Assembly: GCF_900095735.1 (NCBI RefSeq)
Contig: NZ_FNLO01000006.1
Coordinates: 248,001 to 312,000 of the forward strand
DNA: 64,000 nucleotides
Source: Chitinasiproducens palmae
Lineage (GTDB): Bacteria; Pseudomonadota; Gammaproteobacteria; Burkholderiales; Burkholderiaceae
Direction: 5' to 3'
Shown: in pieces, positions 17,371 through 26,412 of the stretch
How the letters are laid out: each line of letters starts with the position of its first letter
How positions within the stretch are numbered: position 1 is the first letter of the stretch
The notes under the pieces: model-generated
Told to the model about the DNA's origin: nothing
The model's input: only the letters and a program-made list of their open reading frames with translations
Database searches by the model: none
Made by a program: the position numbers and the translations under genes

Positions 17371-17394
17371 ATACCGATCAGGTGGTATCTGATC
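17371..17394. promoter_or_regulatory. Candidate TetR operator: two interlocked palindromes
   Basis: ATACC-N8-GGTAT (17371-17388) overlaps GATCAG-N7-CTGATC (17376-17394); both are perfect inverted repeats. They lie 19-42 bp before the GTG start of the TetR-family gene, the usual place for an autoregulatory operator. Assignment to this TetR is inference. Confidence 0.55.
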
Positions 17395-17412
17395 TGAAAC
17401 CCGGGAAACGCC

Positions 17413-18027
17413 GTGAGCACTGCCGTGAGGAAGCGTACGCAAGCCGATCGAACCGCGCACTCGCGTGCGGCACTGGTCAGCGCGGCGATCGCGATCCTCA
17501 GCGACCTTGGTTTCGCCCGCGCGACGACATCGGCGATCGCAGAGCATGCGGGCGTCACGACGGGCGCATTGCACCATCACTTTCCCACCAAGGAAAGCTT
17601 GCTGTTCGCGGTGCTCGACGAACTGACCGAGGAAGCGCTGATGCTGTTCCGTCAGCTGCACGACCTCGACAGTTCGGGTGACGGTGCCGCTCGCGGCATC
17701 GTGACGTCGCTGTGGGCGCTGTACGGCAGCAACCGCTATTGGGCAGTGTGGGAGATCAACATCGGCTTGCGCCCCGATCGCACGCTTCACGACGCGCTGA
17801 TCGAGCACCGCATGCGCACCCGGGAGCAGATGCGGCGCGTGATCGCCGCGAACGAGTCGTTGAAGGACGATACGAAGCGCGCGCTCGCGGAGCTGCTGCC
17901 GTTCCTGTTGTCATCCATGCGCGGCATCTTTCTCGACACCTTTTTCGCCGGTCACGAAGCCGAGTGGCTCGACCGGCAGTTGGAACGGCTGATCCACGCG
18001 CTCGATCGGGAAATGCGGTCGATCTAG
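17413..18027 (+). CDS. TetR-family transcriptional regulator
   Basis: This 204-residue repressor-type protein has its N-terminal HTH at about residues 15-62 (TTSAIAEHAGVTTGALHHHF-PTKESLLFAV, the classic TetR signature). The all-helical ligand domain follows, ending in LERLIHALDREMRSI. It has a GTG start. The gene precedes, on the same strand with a 46-bp gap, an ABC importer and hyuAB, so it probably controls that uptake/catabolic operon. The effector is unknown. Confidence 0.92.
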   Translation: MSTAVRKRTQADRTAHSRAALVSAAIAILSDLGFARATTSAIAEHAGVTTGALHHHFPTKESLLFAVLDELTEEALMLFRQLHDLDSSGDGAARGIVTSLWALYGSNRYWAVWEINIGLRPDRTLHDALIEHRMRTREQMRRVIAANESLKDDTKRALAELLPFLLSSMRGIFLDTFFAGHEAEWLDRQLERLIHALDREMRSI

Positions 18028-18073
18028 CCGGCGATCTGACTTTTGCAGGCCGGACAGTCACTCGGGAGTTCGG

Positions 18074-19306
18074 ATGAATCACCCTATGCAGACCAGTGCC
18101 GGTTCGACAGTCGGCGGCGCGCGCGCAGATGCCAAGCGCCTGCTGCTCGATGGCGTCAGCAAGCGCTACGGCAATGTGCTTGCGCTCGATGCGCTGACGC
18201 TGGCTGTCGAGCCTGGCGAACTCGTGTCGCTACTGGGGCCGTCCGGTTGCGGCAAGACCACGACACTAAGACTGATTGCGGGCTTCGAGTTTCCCGATGC
18301 CGGCAGCGTGCGCATCGGCGGCAACGACGTTTCGGCACTGCCCCCGAACAAGCGCGGACTCGGCATGGTGTTCCAGAACTACAGTCTGTTTCCGCACCTG
18401 ACGGTCGGTGAGAACATCGGCTTCGGCCTGCGCATGGCGGGCGTGAAGCGCGGCGATATCGCGGTTCAGGTCAAGCGCATGCTGGATCTGATCCGCTTGC
18501 CCGGGTATTGCGACCGCCGCATCGAACAATTGTCTGGCGGGCAGCAGCAACGCGTGGCGCTGGCCCGCGCCATCGTCAACGATCCGTCGGTGCTGCTGCT
18601 CGACGAGCCGCTTGGCGCACTCGACAAAAACCTTCGCGAAGGCATGCAGTTCGAGATTCGTCGCATGCAGCAGGACCTGGGGATCACCAGCGTCATGGTC
18701 ACCCACGATCAGGAAGAGGCAATGACGATGAGCGACCGCGTCGTGGTGATCAGTCACGGTCGCATCCTGCAAAGTGGCGCGCCGCGCGAGGTTTACGACC
18801 GGCCGCGCAATCGCTTCGTCGCGGAATTCCTCGGCACGGCCAACGTCATCGACTGTCGCGTCACCGCCCGCGATGAGCGGTCGGTCAGTGTCGCCGCGTT
18901 GTCCACCGCGGACGCGCCTACCGCAATGACGCTTGGCATCGGGTCTGACTTCGACGGCGAACTGCCGGGCGTATTGCAAGTCGCGCTGCGCCCGGAAAAG
19001 GTTGCGATCGATGCACCCAGGCCCGGCCATGTGCAATTGCGCGGCCGCATCGTGCAGCACGTGTTCCGGGGCGCTCAGCACTCGTACGAGATCGACGTGC
19101 CCGGCCTCGGGCCGCGCGTGTACGCGTACCAACAGGCGTCATCCAGTGAACACGTCGGTCATTCGCGCGGCGAGGCGGTGACGGTCTCGTTCTCACCCAA
19201 CGACGTGGTCGTCCTCGAAGCCGATGACGCCCCCCCCGCCGCGCCGCACGCCAGTGAGGCGTTCGCGACGCAGCGGGCGCCGCTGGCAGGCGAGGGGGCC
19301 CGGTGA
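18074..19306 (+). CDS. ABC transporter ATP-binding protein (PotA-like, polyamine/opine/Fe3+ family)
   Basis: This 410-residue ATPase has Walker A GPSGCGKTTT, Q-loop MVFQNYSLFP, signature LSGGQQQRVALARAI, Walker B LLLDEPLGALD and the H-loop MVTHDQEEAM. A C-terminal TOBE regulatory domain starts at about residue 270 (QVALRPEKVAID; VQHVFRGAQHSYEIDV). This architecture belongs to importers of polyamines, opines, 2-aminoethylphosphonate or iron. Its stop overlaps the next permease start. Confidence 0.94.
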   Translation: MNHPMQTSAGSTVGGARADAKRLLLDGVSKRYGNVLALDALTLAVEPGELVSLLGPSGCGKTTTLRLIAGFEFPDAGSVRIGGNDVSALPPNKRGLGMVFQNYSLFPHLTVGENIGFGLRMAGVKRGDIAVQVKRMLDLIRLPGYCDRRIEQLSGGQQQRVALARAIVNDPSVLLLDEPLGALDKNLREGMQFEIRRMQQDLGITSVMVTHDQEEAMTMSDRVVVISHGRILQSGAPREVYDRPRNRFVAEFLGTANVIDCRVTARDERSVSVAALSTADAPTAMTLGIGSDFDGELPGVLQVALRPEKVAIDAPRPGHVQLRGRIVQHVFRGAQHSYEIDVPGLGPRVYAYQQASSSEHVGHSRGEAVTVSFSPNDVVVLEADDAPPAAPHASEAFATQRAPLAGEGAR

Positions 19307-20202
19307 TGCAAAGTCCCGTCGCAACCCCATCCACCGGCGCGCTCGTGGCGCGACGTCACGCGCGCGCAGCGTCATGGCGCATCGCCATGCTGTGTGCTCC
19401 GGCGCTCGTCCTGCTGCTGGTCTTCTTCGCGTTCCCGCTGATCGGCAACGCGCTGCGCAGTCTCGTGTCGGACGCACCGTCGTCATCTGCCGGCCCCCTG
19501 GCAAATTACCAGAAGCTGTTCTTCGATCCGTACTACCGCGCGGTCATCGCCGAAACCATCAAGGTGAGCTTCGTCTCGACGTTGCTGTGTCTGGTGCTCG
19601 GCTATCCGATTGCGCACTTCATGGTGCGGCGCGCGGGCCGCATGGCGATGCCCATGCTGTTTCTATTGATCGCACCGCTGCTCACCTCGATCATCATGCG
19701 CACTTTCGGTTGGCGCGTCATCTTCGCAAGGCATGGGCCTTTCAATGAGTTGCTGGGCTGGCTGCATGTGATCGATCGTCCGGTGCGCGTGCTCGGCGGA
19801 CCGCTTGGCGTGTATATCGGCATGGTGCATGTGATGGTGCCCTTCATGGTGCTGTCGATCGTCCCGGTGCTGCGCGGCGTCGACCGTCGGCTCGAGGAGT
19901 CGGCACGCATTCTGGGTGCTGGCGCCGTGCGCACCTTCGTGCGCGTCACCGTCCCGCTCGCGGCCGAAGGCATTCTCACCGGCTGCGTACTCGTCTTCAT
20001 GCTGAGCAGCGGGAGCTTCGTGACCCAACTACTGCTGGGAGACGGCAGCGTGGTCACGCTGCCGCTGCTGATCTTCCAGCAGTTCTCGTTGACGCAGGAC
20101 CTGGGCTTCGCGAGCGCGATGGGTAATCTGCTGCTGCTGATCGTGCTGATGTGCCTTTACGTGCAGCTACGCGTCACAGGTCGTCGCGGGGGAGACGCGT
20201 GA
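19306..20202 (+). CDS. ABC transporter permease (PotB-like)
   Basis: This 298-residue inner-membrane permease has six predicted segments, beginning with MLCAPALVLLLVFFAFPLIG, which is typical of PotB. The EAA motif region is LEESARILGAGAVRTFVRVT-VPLAAEGI. ATG at 19306 overlaps the ATPase stop as TGATG; a GTG one codon earlier is equally possible. It forms a heterodimeric channel with the following permease. Confidence 0.93.
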   Translation: MQSPVATPSTGALVARRHARAASWRIAMLCAPALVLLLVFFAFPLIGNALRSLVSDAPSSSAGPLANYQKLFFDPYYRAVIAETIKVSFVSTLLCLVLGYPIAHFMVRRAGRMAMPMLFLLIAPLLTSIIMRTFGWRVIFARHGPFNELLGWLHVIDRPVRVLGGPLGVYIGMVHVMVPFMVLSIVPVLRGVDRRLEESARILGAGAVRTFVRVTVPLAAEGILTGCVLVFMLSSGSFVTQLLLGDGSVVTLPLLIFQQFSLTQDLGFASAMGNLLLLIVLMCLYVQLRVTGRRGGDA

Positions 20203-21020
20203 TGCGCGCCGGGACGCTCGACAGAATAGCCGCCCACGTCGGCGCGATAACCTTCTCGTTATTCACGATACTGTTCTTCATCGCACTGACCGCGCCGATC
20301 GTGGTGGTCGTACTGGTCTCGTTCTCACCGGATCAGTCGCTGGCAGTGCCGGTCGGCGCGATGTCGCTGCGATGGTACCGGCGATTGTGGGAATATCGCC
20401 CGTTCGCCGACTCGCTGCTGACCAGTCTGTATCTGGCGCTGAGTTCGTCGCTCATCGCGATTCTGATCGCGGTGCCGGCAGCCGTCGGAGTGGGCCGCAG
20501 TTCCGGCCGGATCGCCAATGCGCTGACCACCTTCCTGCTCGCACCGATCGCGATTCCGGCACTGGTCATCGGCCTGTCTCTGCTGTACTTCCTTTCCAAC
20601 CTCGGCATCGGCGTCTCGTTCGCCGCGCTGCTCATCGCGCATACCGTGGTCTCGGTGCCGTACGTCATGCGTACCACCTTGGCCACCTACAAGAACACAC
20701 GCGCCTCCTACCTCGAGGCGGCATCGGTGCTTGGCGCCGACCGATGGCAAACCTTCCGGCACGTCACATTGCCATTGATTGCGCCGGGCATTTTCGCCGG
20801 TGCGCTGTTCTCGATACTGATCTCGCTCGATAACCTTGGCGTCTCCTATTTCTTCGGCACGGCCAACGTGACGACATTGCCCGTGGTCATGCTGTCGTAT
20901 CTGCAGAACCAGTTCGACCCCGCGATCGCCGCGATCAGCACGGTGCAGATGGGCATCACCATCCTGCTACTGCTGATCGTCGAGAAAACCTACGGCTTGC
21001 GCGCGCTGACGACGCAATGA
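20202..21020 (+). CDS. ABC transporter permease (PotC-like)
   Basis: This 272-residue permease begins with a membrane segment (FSLFTILFFIALTAPIVVVV) followed by LVSFSPDQSLAVPVGAMSLRWY, a PotC hallmark. The EAA loop is YLEAASVLGADRWQTFRHVT-LPLIAPG. The start overlaps the preceding stop as TGATG. It pairs with the PotB-like subunit. Confidence 0.93.
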   Translation: MRAGTLDRIAAHVGAITFSLFTILFFIALTAPIVVVVLVSFSPDQSLAVPVGAMSLRWYRRLWEYRPFADSLLTSLYLALSSSLIAILIAVPAAVGVGRSSGRIANALTTFLLAPIAIPALVIGLSLLYFLSNLGIGVSFAALLIAHTVVSVPYVMRTTLATYKNTRASYLEAASVLGADRWQTFRHVTLPLIAPGIFAGALFSILISLDNLGVSYFFGTANVTTLPVVMLSYLQNQFDPAIAAISTVQMGITILLLLIVEKTYGLRALTTQ

Positions 21021-21058
21021 AGTCGTTACCATCTCATCCATCATTGTACGGAGCCTCG

Positions 21059-22090
21059 ATGAAAGTCTCGTATGCTGTGCGCGCCGCCTGCGTCGCGCTC
21101 TCGCTGACTGCGGCAGCGCCGGCGGTGCTGGCGGCCGATCTGACCGTCACCGCCTACGGGGGTGCCTGGGAGCAGGCGTATCGAAAATGCTTCGTACAGC
21201 CGTTCGAGAAGAGCACCGGGAAGTCGGTCGACGTGATTCTCGGCAGCCCGATGCAATGGATCAACCAGATCGCGGCCAACCCCACCCATCCTCCGATCGA
21301 CGTGATGATCGGTCTGGTCGACAGTGGCGAGATCGCACGTCAGCGTGGTCTGGTCGAGCCTATCGACGAAAGCAAGATTCCGAATCTGAAAGACATCAAA
21401 CCGCAGATGCGCGCCTACGGCAAGGGCTATGGCTTCCCGATCGCATTCGGCGATTTCGGTCTGATGTACAGCAAGAAATCGGTACCGAATCCGCCGAAGA
21501 CCTGGAAGGAGTTCGTCGACGGCACCAATGCCGGCAAGTGGCATGCCGCACTACCGGGCATTGCCTACGTCGGAACCGCGCAGGGCCTGATCGGCCTGTT
21601 TGCGATGGTCTACGGCGGCAGTCTGGACAATGTGCAGCCTGGTCTGGATCAAATCAAGAGGATGCAGAAGAGCGGCAACGTGACCTTCTATAGCGAGCCG
21701 AATTCACCGTTGGTCGCACTCAAGTCGAACGACGTCGATATCGCGATGTATTTCGACGGCCGGGCGTGGGCCGAACATGATGCGAACAACCCGGACATCG
21801 GCTATCTCAATCCGAAGCCGGGTGCGGTGGCCTTCCCGACCATGGTTCAAAAGGTGAAGAATGGTTCGCCGCTCGGCCTGCAGTTCATGAACGTGATCGC
21901 ATCGGCCGAAGGGCAGAGCTGTTTCGCCAATCTGATCCAGTACTCGGCGTCGAACGCGCATGTGAAGTATTCGGACCGCGTGGCGGCACGCGTGCCGCAG
22001 GACGGCGAATCGATGTGGCTGCCGTTCGACGTCATCTCGAAGAAGACGCCGCAATGGGTCGAGATGTGGAACAAGCAGATCGGTCGCTGA
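21059..22090 (+). CDS. ABC transporter substrate-binding protein (PotD-like)
   Basis: This 343-residue periplasmic binding protein has a Sec signal MKVSYAVRAACVALSLTAAA with cleavage near VLAA|DLTVTAYGG. The body shows PotD/opine-type elements: PPIDVMIGLVDSGEIARQRG, YGKGYGFPIAFGDFGLMYSK, FYSEPNSPLVALKSNDVDIA. ATG at 21059 has GGAG five bases upstream and gives a clean signal peptide; an earlier ATG at 21017 would spoil it. It feeds the importer encoded just upstream, and hyuAB directly downstream suggests the cargo is a cyclic amide or lactam-type compound (inference). Confidence 0.92.
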   Translation: MKVSYAVRAACVALSLTAAAPAVLAADLTVTAYGGAWEQAYRKCFVQPFEKSTGKSVDVILGSPMQWINQIAANPTHPPIDVMIGLVDSGEIARQRGLVEPIDESKIPNLKDIKPQMRAYGKGYGFPIAFGDFGLMYSKKSVPNPPKTWKEFVDGTNAGKWHAALPGIAYVGTAQGLIGLFAMVYGGSLDNVQPGLDQIKRMQKSGNVTFYSEPNSPLVALKSNDVDIAMYFDGRAWAEHDANNPDIGYLNPKPGAVAFPTMVQKVKNGSPLGLQFMNVIASAEGQSCFANLIQYSASNAHVKYSDRVAARVPQDGESMWLPFDVISKKTPQWVEMWNKQIGR

Positions 22091-22111
22091 CCGCAACGGA
22101 GAATGGCACCC

Positions 22112-24163
22112 ATGAGTCTGAGAATCGGAGTGGACATCGGTGGCTCGTTCACCGACTTCGCCGTGCTGGACGACGAGACCCGCAGCATCCGCACCTTGAA
22201 GGTCTTCTCGCGTCCCGACAGCCCGGGCAGCGAAGTGCTGGTCGGCATGGCGGGACTGGTCGAACGGTACGGCATCGATGCGCGCGAGGTCGCCTATTTC
22301 ACCCACGGCACGACTGTCGGCGTGAACGCGGTGGTGCAGCGCAAGGGCCTGCGCCTCGCGCTCATCACCACCGAGAAGTTCGAGGATGTGCTGGAGATTG
22401 CGCGCCTGAAGATTCCGGACATGTACCACCTCCTGTCGCGCCGTCCCGAGCCGCTTATTCCTCGCGATCGCGTGTTCGGTGTGGGCGGTCGCCTTACCGC
22501 GGACGGCCAAGTGGAGACGCCGATCGACGAGGCCAGTGTGCTTGCCGCGCTCGAGGGCATTCGCCGCGCGGAATGTGAGGGCGTAGTGGTGTCGCTGCTG
22601 CACGCCTACCGCAATCCGGTGCACGAGGCAGCCGTCAAGGCACTCATCGCGACGCATTGCCCAGGTCTGTTCGTATCGTGCTCGCACGAAGTGTGGCCGA
22701 TCATCCGCGAGTACGAACGTACCTCCACTGCAATCATCGGCGGCTACGTGCAACCGAAGGTCGCCGATTACCTGACCCGCTTGCAGGCGGCACTCGGCGA
22801 AGCGGGCGTGCCGGCGGAGCTGAAGGTGACCAAATCGAACGGCGGCGTGATGAGCGCGGAGAACGGCAAGAGCAACTGCGTGCAGATGATCCTGTCGGGT
22901 ACCGCTTCAGGGGTGATCGGCGCCGCCTACATCGCAGAGCAATGCGGCATCAAGAACTGCATGAGTCTGGATATCGGGGGCACGACGGCCGACGTCGCGC
23001 TGATCGTCGACGGGCAGCCGCAGTATGCGACCGGTGAATATATTGGCGACTTCCAGATCCACATTCCGTCGGTGTCGGTTTCGTCGATCGGCGACGGCGG
23101 CGGCTCGATCGCATGGGTAGACGATTTCGGTGTCCTGAAAGTCGGCCCGCACAGCGCGGGGTCGAACCCGGGACCGGTGTGTTACAGCCGCGGCGGAGAC
23201 CGGCCGACCATCACCGACGCTTTTGCGGTGATGGGCGTACTCGGCCAGTCCGATCTCGGCTACAGCTCGGTATCGCTCGATCGCGAGGCTGCGCGTCGCG
23301 CGATCGGCAGCCTCGCCGAGCGGCTGGGCAAGAACGTCGAGCAGACTGCCGAGGCGATCATCCGTGTGTCTACTTCGAGCATGTACGCCGGAACCAGTCG
23401 CCTGGTGTCGCGTTTCGGCATCGATCCGCGCACCTTCACTTTGCTGCCGTTCGGTGGCGCGGGGCCGATGCTCGCGTGTTACCTGGCACGCGCACTGAAG
23501 ATGCCGCACGTGATGGTGCCGGTGACGCCCGGGGTGCTGAGCGCACTTGGCGGCCTGATCGCCGACATCAAGAACGACTTCGTGAAGACCACCTACTACG
23601 AGTTGAATGAAGCGACGCTTGCGCTGCTTGCGAAGGATGCCGCGCAGCTGGAAGCCGACGCCCTGGCCTGGATGGTCGAGCAGATCGGCCATGCCGACGA
23701 CGTGTCGCTGACCCTGACCGCCGACATGCGATATCGCGGGCAATCGTTCGAAATCGAGACGCCGCTCAGTGCGCAGGCGATTCGATCCGGTGAACTCGCC
23801 TCGGTTCGCGACGCTTTTCATCGGGAACATCGCCGGTTGTATGGGCACAGCGATGACCAAGCTGGAATCCAGCTGGTGGCGCTTCGGCTGGTCGTCGCCG
23901 CGCCAACGCCGAAGCCCGAACTGGAACGCCTGGCACCGGGTAGCGCAGCACCGGTGCCGGTGCGCGAAATCGACGTCTGGATGGACGACGCGTTTCACCG
24001 CACGCCGCTTTATCGACGTGCGGACCTGCGTGCCGGCCAGGAGTTCGAAGGGCCCGCCGTGGTCTCGCAAGACGACGCGACGACCTGCGTGCTGCCGGGC
24101 TTCTCGGTCCGCGTCGATCCGTTTGGGAATCTGTTGATGACCAACCGCGCCACCCAACATTGA
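22112..24163 (+). CDS. hyuA: Hydantoinase/oxoprolinase subunit A (HyuA-type ATPase)
   Basis: This 683-residue large subunit of an ATP-dependent cyclic-amide hydrolase belongs to the N-methylhydantoinase A, 5-oxoprolinase and acetophenone/acetone carboxylase family. The ASKHA-type ATP site is IGVDIGGSFTDFAVLD, with HGTTVGVNAVVQRKG and the second phosphate motif LDIGGTTADVALIVDG. I prefer the ATG at 22112, 10 bp after GGAG, over the ATG at 22103 which sits only one base from it. HyuB follows 9 bp later. Substrate class cannot be resolved: hydantoin, 5-oxoproline or a ketone carboxylation are all known for this fold. Confidence 0.92.
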   Translation: MSLRIGVDIGGSFTDFAVLDDETRSIRTLKVFSRPDSPGSEVLVGMAGLVERYGIDAREVAYFTHGTTVGVNAVVQRKGLRLALITTEKFEDVLEIARLKIPDMYHLLSRRPEPLIPRDRVFGVGGRLTADGQVETPIDEASVLAALEGIRRAECEGVVVSLLHAYRNPVHEAAVKALIATHCPGLFVSCSHEVWPIIREYERTSTAIIGGYVQPKVADYLTRLQAALGEAGVPAELKVTKSNGGVMSAENGKSNCVQMILSGTASGVIGAAYIAEQCGIKNCMSLDIGGTTADVALIVDGQPQYATGEYIGDFQIHIPSVSVSSIGDGGGSIAWVDDFGVLKVGPHSAGSNPGPVCYSRGGDRPTITDAFAVMGVLGQSDLGYSSVSLDREAARRAIGSLAERLGKNVEQTAEAIIRVSTSSMYAGTSRLVSRFGIDPRTFTLLPFGGAGPMLACYLARALKMPHVMVPVTPGVLSALGGLIADIKNDFVKTTYYELNEATLALLAKDAAQLEADALAWMVEQIGHADDVSLTLTADMRYRGQSFEIETPLSAQAIRSGELASVRDAFHREHRRLYGHSDDQAGIQLVALRLVVAAPTPKPELERLAPGSAAPVPVREIDVWMDDAFHRTPLYRRADLRAGQEFEGPAVVSQDDATTCVLPGFSVRVDPFGNLLMTNRATQH

Positions 24164-24172
24164 AGACCGATC

Positions 24173-26206
24173 ATGGAATTTGACAAGTCCGAGTTGCAGA
24201 TCTTTGCGAACTACTGCGTGGCGGCTGCCGAGAGCATGGCCTATACGCTCGTGCGTACCGCGCATTCGACCTTTGTGAAGGAGACGGAAGACTTTTCCTG
24301 CGCCCTCGCAAGTGTCGACGGACTGACGTTTGCGTCGCCCCGCACGTTCGGAGCGACGTGGTATGTCGGTCTCGATTATGGTCCGGTGATCCGCTCGATC
24401 GACGATTACGCGCCGGGCGATGTGTGCATGACCAATGATCCCTACAGCGGCTTCGTGGCAACGCACACGCCCGACGTCGTGATGTGGAAGCCGGTGTTCC
24501 ATGAAGGCGAAATCGTTTGCTTCGTCTCGGGCCACATTCACAACACCGACATGGGCGGCGCGGTGCCGGCGTCGCTCTCGCGCACGCTCACCGAAATTCA
24601 TCAGGAAGGGATGCGATTCCCGCCGACCAAGGTGGTCGAGGGCGGCGTGCTGAACGAGACGTTGTTGGCGTGGATGATGGTGAACGTTCGCGCACCCGAG
24701 CAGAATATCGGCGATTTGAAGGCCCAGATTGCCTGCCTGCTTACCGGTGAGCGTCGTGTACTCGAAATCGTCGAACGCTTCGGCGTGGCGGCGTTCAAGG
24801 CTGGCATCGGGCAGTTGCTCGACTATTCGGAAACGCAGGCGCGGGCTGTGGCGCGCACGATCCCGGATGGCCGGTACTTCTTCGCCGATTATGTCGACGA
24901 GGACGCGGTCGGTGGCAAGCCGATGCGGATCGCATTGACCTTGAGCGTTGACGATGGCTTGCTGCGCTTCGACTTTTCCGGCAGCGATCCGCAGTTGACG
25001 TCGTCGATGAACGTGCCGACCGGCGGTCATCCGCGCCATGCGCTGCTGCTCGTGGCGCTGAACTATGTGCTGTACTCGCTCAATCCCGACATCCTGCTCA
25101 ACGCGGGCATGCTGCGGATTGCCACATGCGAGATGCCGGTTGGCAGCGTGTTGAATCCGGTGGCGCCGGCTGCGGTCGGCATGCGTACGCTCACCTGCGT
25201 GATCGTGCAGGCGGCTGTCTTCGGTGCTTTCGCTCAGGCGCTGCCGGAACGGATGCCGGCTTGCCCGGCCTCAAGCGTGTGTCTGCTCAACGTCAAGACC
25301 ACCGACCGATCCGGCCGCACGATCATGGCATCGCTCGGGCCGGTGATGGGTGGCGCGGGCGGTGCGTCGGCAGGCGACGGCTCGGACGCGTCGGGGGCCA
25401 ATATGGCGTTTCTGCGCAATACGCCGGTCGAGATCAATGAAGCGGAAGTGCCCATCCGCATTCTGGCATACGGGCTGGTGCGTGATAGCGGCGGTGCCGG
25501 CCAATATCGTGGCGGCCTTGCCATCGCAATGGAATTCAAGGTTTTCGCGCCCAATACGCTGATCACCGCGCGCAATCGCGACCGTACCCTGTTCGGTTCG
25601 TGGGGCATCCGTGGCGGCATGGCGGGGCGCACCTCGGTGTTCAAGCGCAATCCCCGCACGCCGCGAGAGCAGGTCCTTGGCAACACCGACCTCGTTGCCT
25701 GCGAGCCAGGCGATGTGATCCGGCTGGAGGGCAATGGTGGCGGCGGCTACGGTGCGCCGACACTGCGGCCGGTCGATGCGGTGTCGCGCGACGTGCGGCG
25801 TGGTTACGTCTCCGAACAGCAGGCGCGGGACCTGTACGGCGTTGTGTTCTCCGAGGGCGCGCCGGAGATGGCCGCTACCGCAGCGCTGCGTAGTGAGATC
25901 GATGCCAACAGGGGCGTTGCAGCGGCACGCGATGACGGCTTTTTCGACTACGGCCCGAATCGTCGTGCGCACGAGGCGGTGTGGACGCGAGAACGGTATG
26001 CCGTGCTGTGTGCGTGTTTGGATGCCGTGTCCATCGATTGGCGCTTTTTCCTCAAGCATCAAATGTTCGAACGCATGGCGGCTCGGCTGGTGAGCGGGGC
26101 GGCTTGCGACGATGCGGCGCTCGTGCAGTCTATGTTCGATGAACTGCTGATCGAGTATCCCGCCCTCGTTGCGCAGCGGCACGGCGCGGCGCGGCAAGCG
26201 GCTTGA
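24173..26206 (+). CDS. hyuB: Hydantoinase/oxoprolinase subunit B (HyuB)
   Basis: This 677-residue partner of HyuA has the hydantoinase B / oxoprolinase beta domain from the start (AESMAYTLVRTAHSTFVKET; VCMTNDPYSGFVATHTPDVV; SGHIHNTDMGGAVPASLSRT). Residues about 265-290 hold SGSDPQLTSSMNVPTGGHPR, and the glycine-rich end (EGNGGGGYGAP) is typical. A C-terminal stretch of about 100 residues after this is extra relative to short family members. It is the last gene of the TetR-ABC-hyuAB unit; hairpins follow at 26234-26318. Confidence 0.92.
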   Translation: MEFDKSELQIFANYCVAAAESMAYTLVRTAHSTFVKETEDFSCALASVDGLTFASPRTFGATWYVGLDYGPVIRSIDDYAPGDVCMTNDPYSGFVATHTPDVVMWKPVFHEGEIVCFVSGHIHNTDMGGAVPASLSRTLTEIHQEGMRFPPTKVVEGGVLNETLLAWMMVNVRAPEQNIGDLKAQIACLLTGERRVLEIVERFGVAAFKAGIGQLLDYSETQARAVARTIPDGRYFFADYVDEDAVGGKPMRIALTLSVDDGLLRFDFSGSDPQLTSSMNVPTGGHPRHALLLVALNYVLYSLNPDILLNAGMLRIATCEMPVGSVLNPVAPAAVGMRTLTCVIVQAAVFGAFAQALPERMPACPASSVCLLNVKTTDRSGRTIMASLGPVMGGAGGASAGDGSDASGANMAFLRNTPVEINEAEVPIRILAYGLVRDSGGAGQYRGGLAIAMEFKVFAPNTLITARNRDRTLFGSWGIRGGMAGRTSVFKRNPRTPREQVLGNTDLVACEPGDVIRLEGNGGGGYGAPTLRPVDAVSRDVRRGYVSEQQARDLYGVVFSEGAPEMAATAALRSEIDANRGVAAARDDGFFDYGPNRRAHEAVWTRERYAVLCACLDAVSIDWRFFLKHQMFERMAARLVSGAACDDAALVQSMFDELLIEYPALVAQRHGAARQAA

Positions 26207-26233
26207 GCGGGACCGGCGACTCGCGGGATAGCG

Positions 26234-26318
26234 GGATAGCGGGCTATCCGCTGCGAACGGACGGGTCGCGCGGTCGTCGGCGGGCTGCCGTGTGGCAGGC
26301 GGCGACGTGTGTCGCCGC
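26234..26318. terminator. Cluster of three hairpins between convergent operons
   Basis: Three perfect stem-loops lie in the 206-bp gap between hyuB and the oppositely oriented lyase gene: GGATAG-CGGG-CTATCC (26234-26249), CTGCC-GTGT-GGCAG (26285-26298) and GCGGCGAC-GTGT-GTCGCCGC (26299-26318). No T-runs follow. Position and strength suggest a bidirectional transcription stop. Confidence 0.5.
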
Positions 26319-26412
26319 GGGGCGGATCTACGCCGCGCTTGCGGCGGTCATTGCTGGACAGGGCACGGGTTCACCGGTACGGCCGGGGTGAATCGTGCGG
26401 TGATGCCGGCAA

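Larger units (their letters stand above)
16882..17412. other. Spacer upstream of the tetR-type gene
   Basis: This 531-bp region carries the 11-bp repeat at its left end and a small hairpin plus overlapping palindromes at its right end (listed separately). A short plus-strand frame of 80 codons at about 17072 has no family resemblance and no good ribosome site. I support no gene here. Confidence 0.55.

Noticed and set aside
22907-25039. Long minus-strand open frame of 710 codons opposite hyuA/hyuB
   Set aside because: It is the antisense shadow of two well-supported genes; its translation is rich in Arg/His/Asp with no family motif, as expected in GC-rich DNA.
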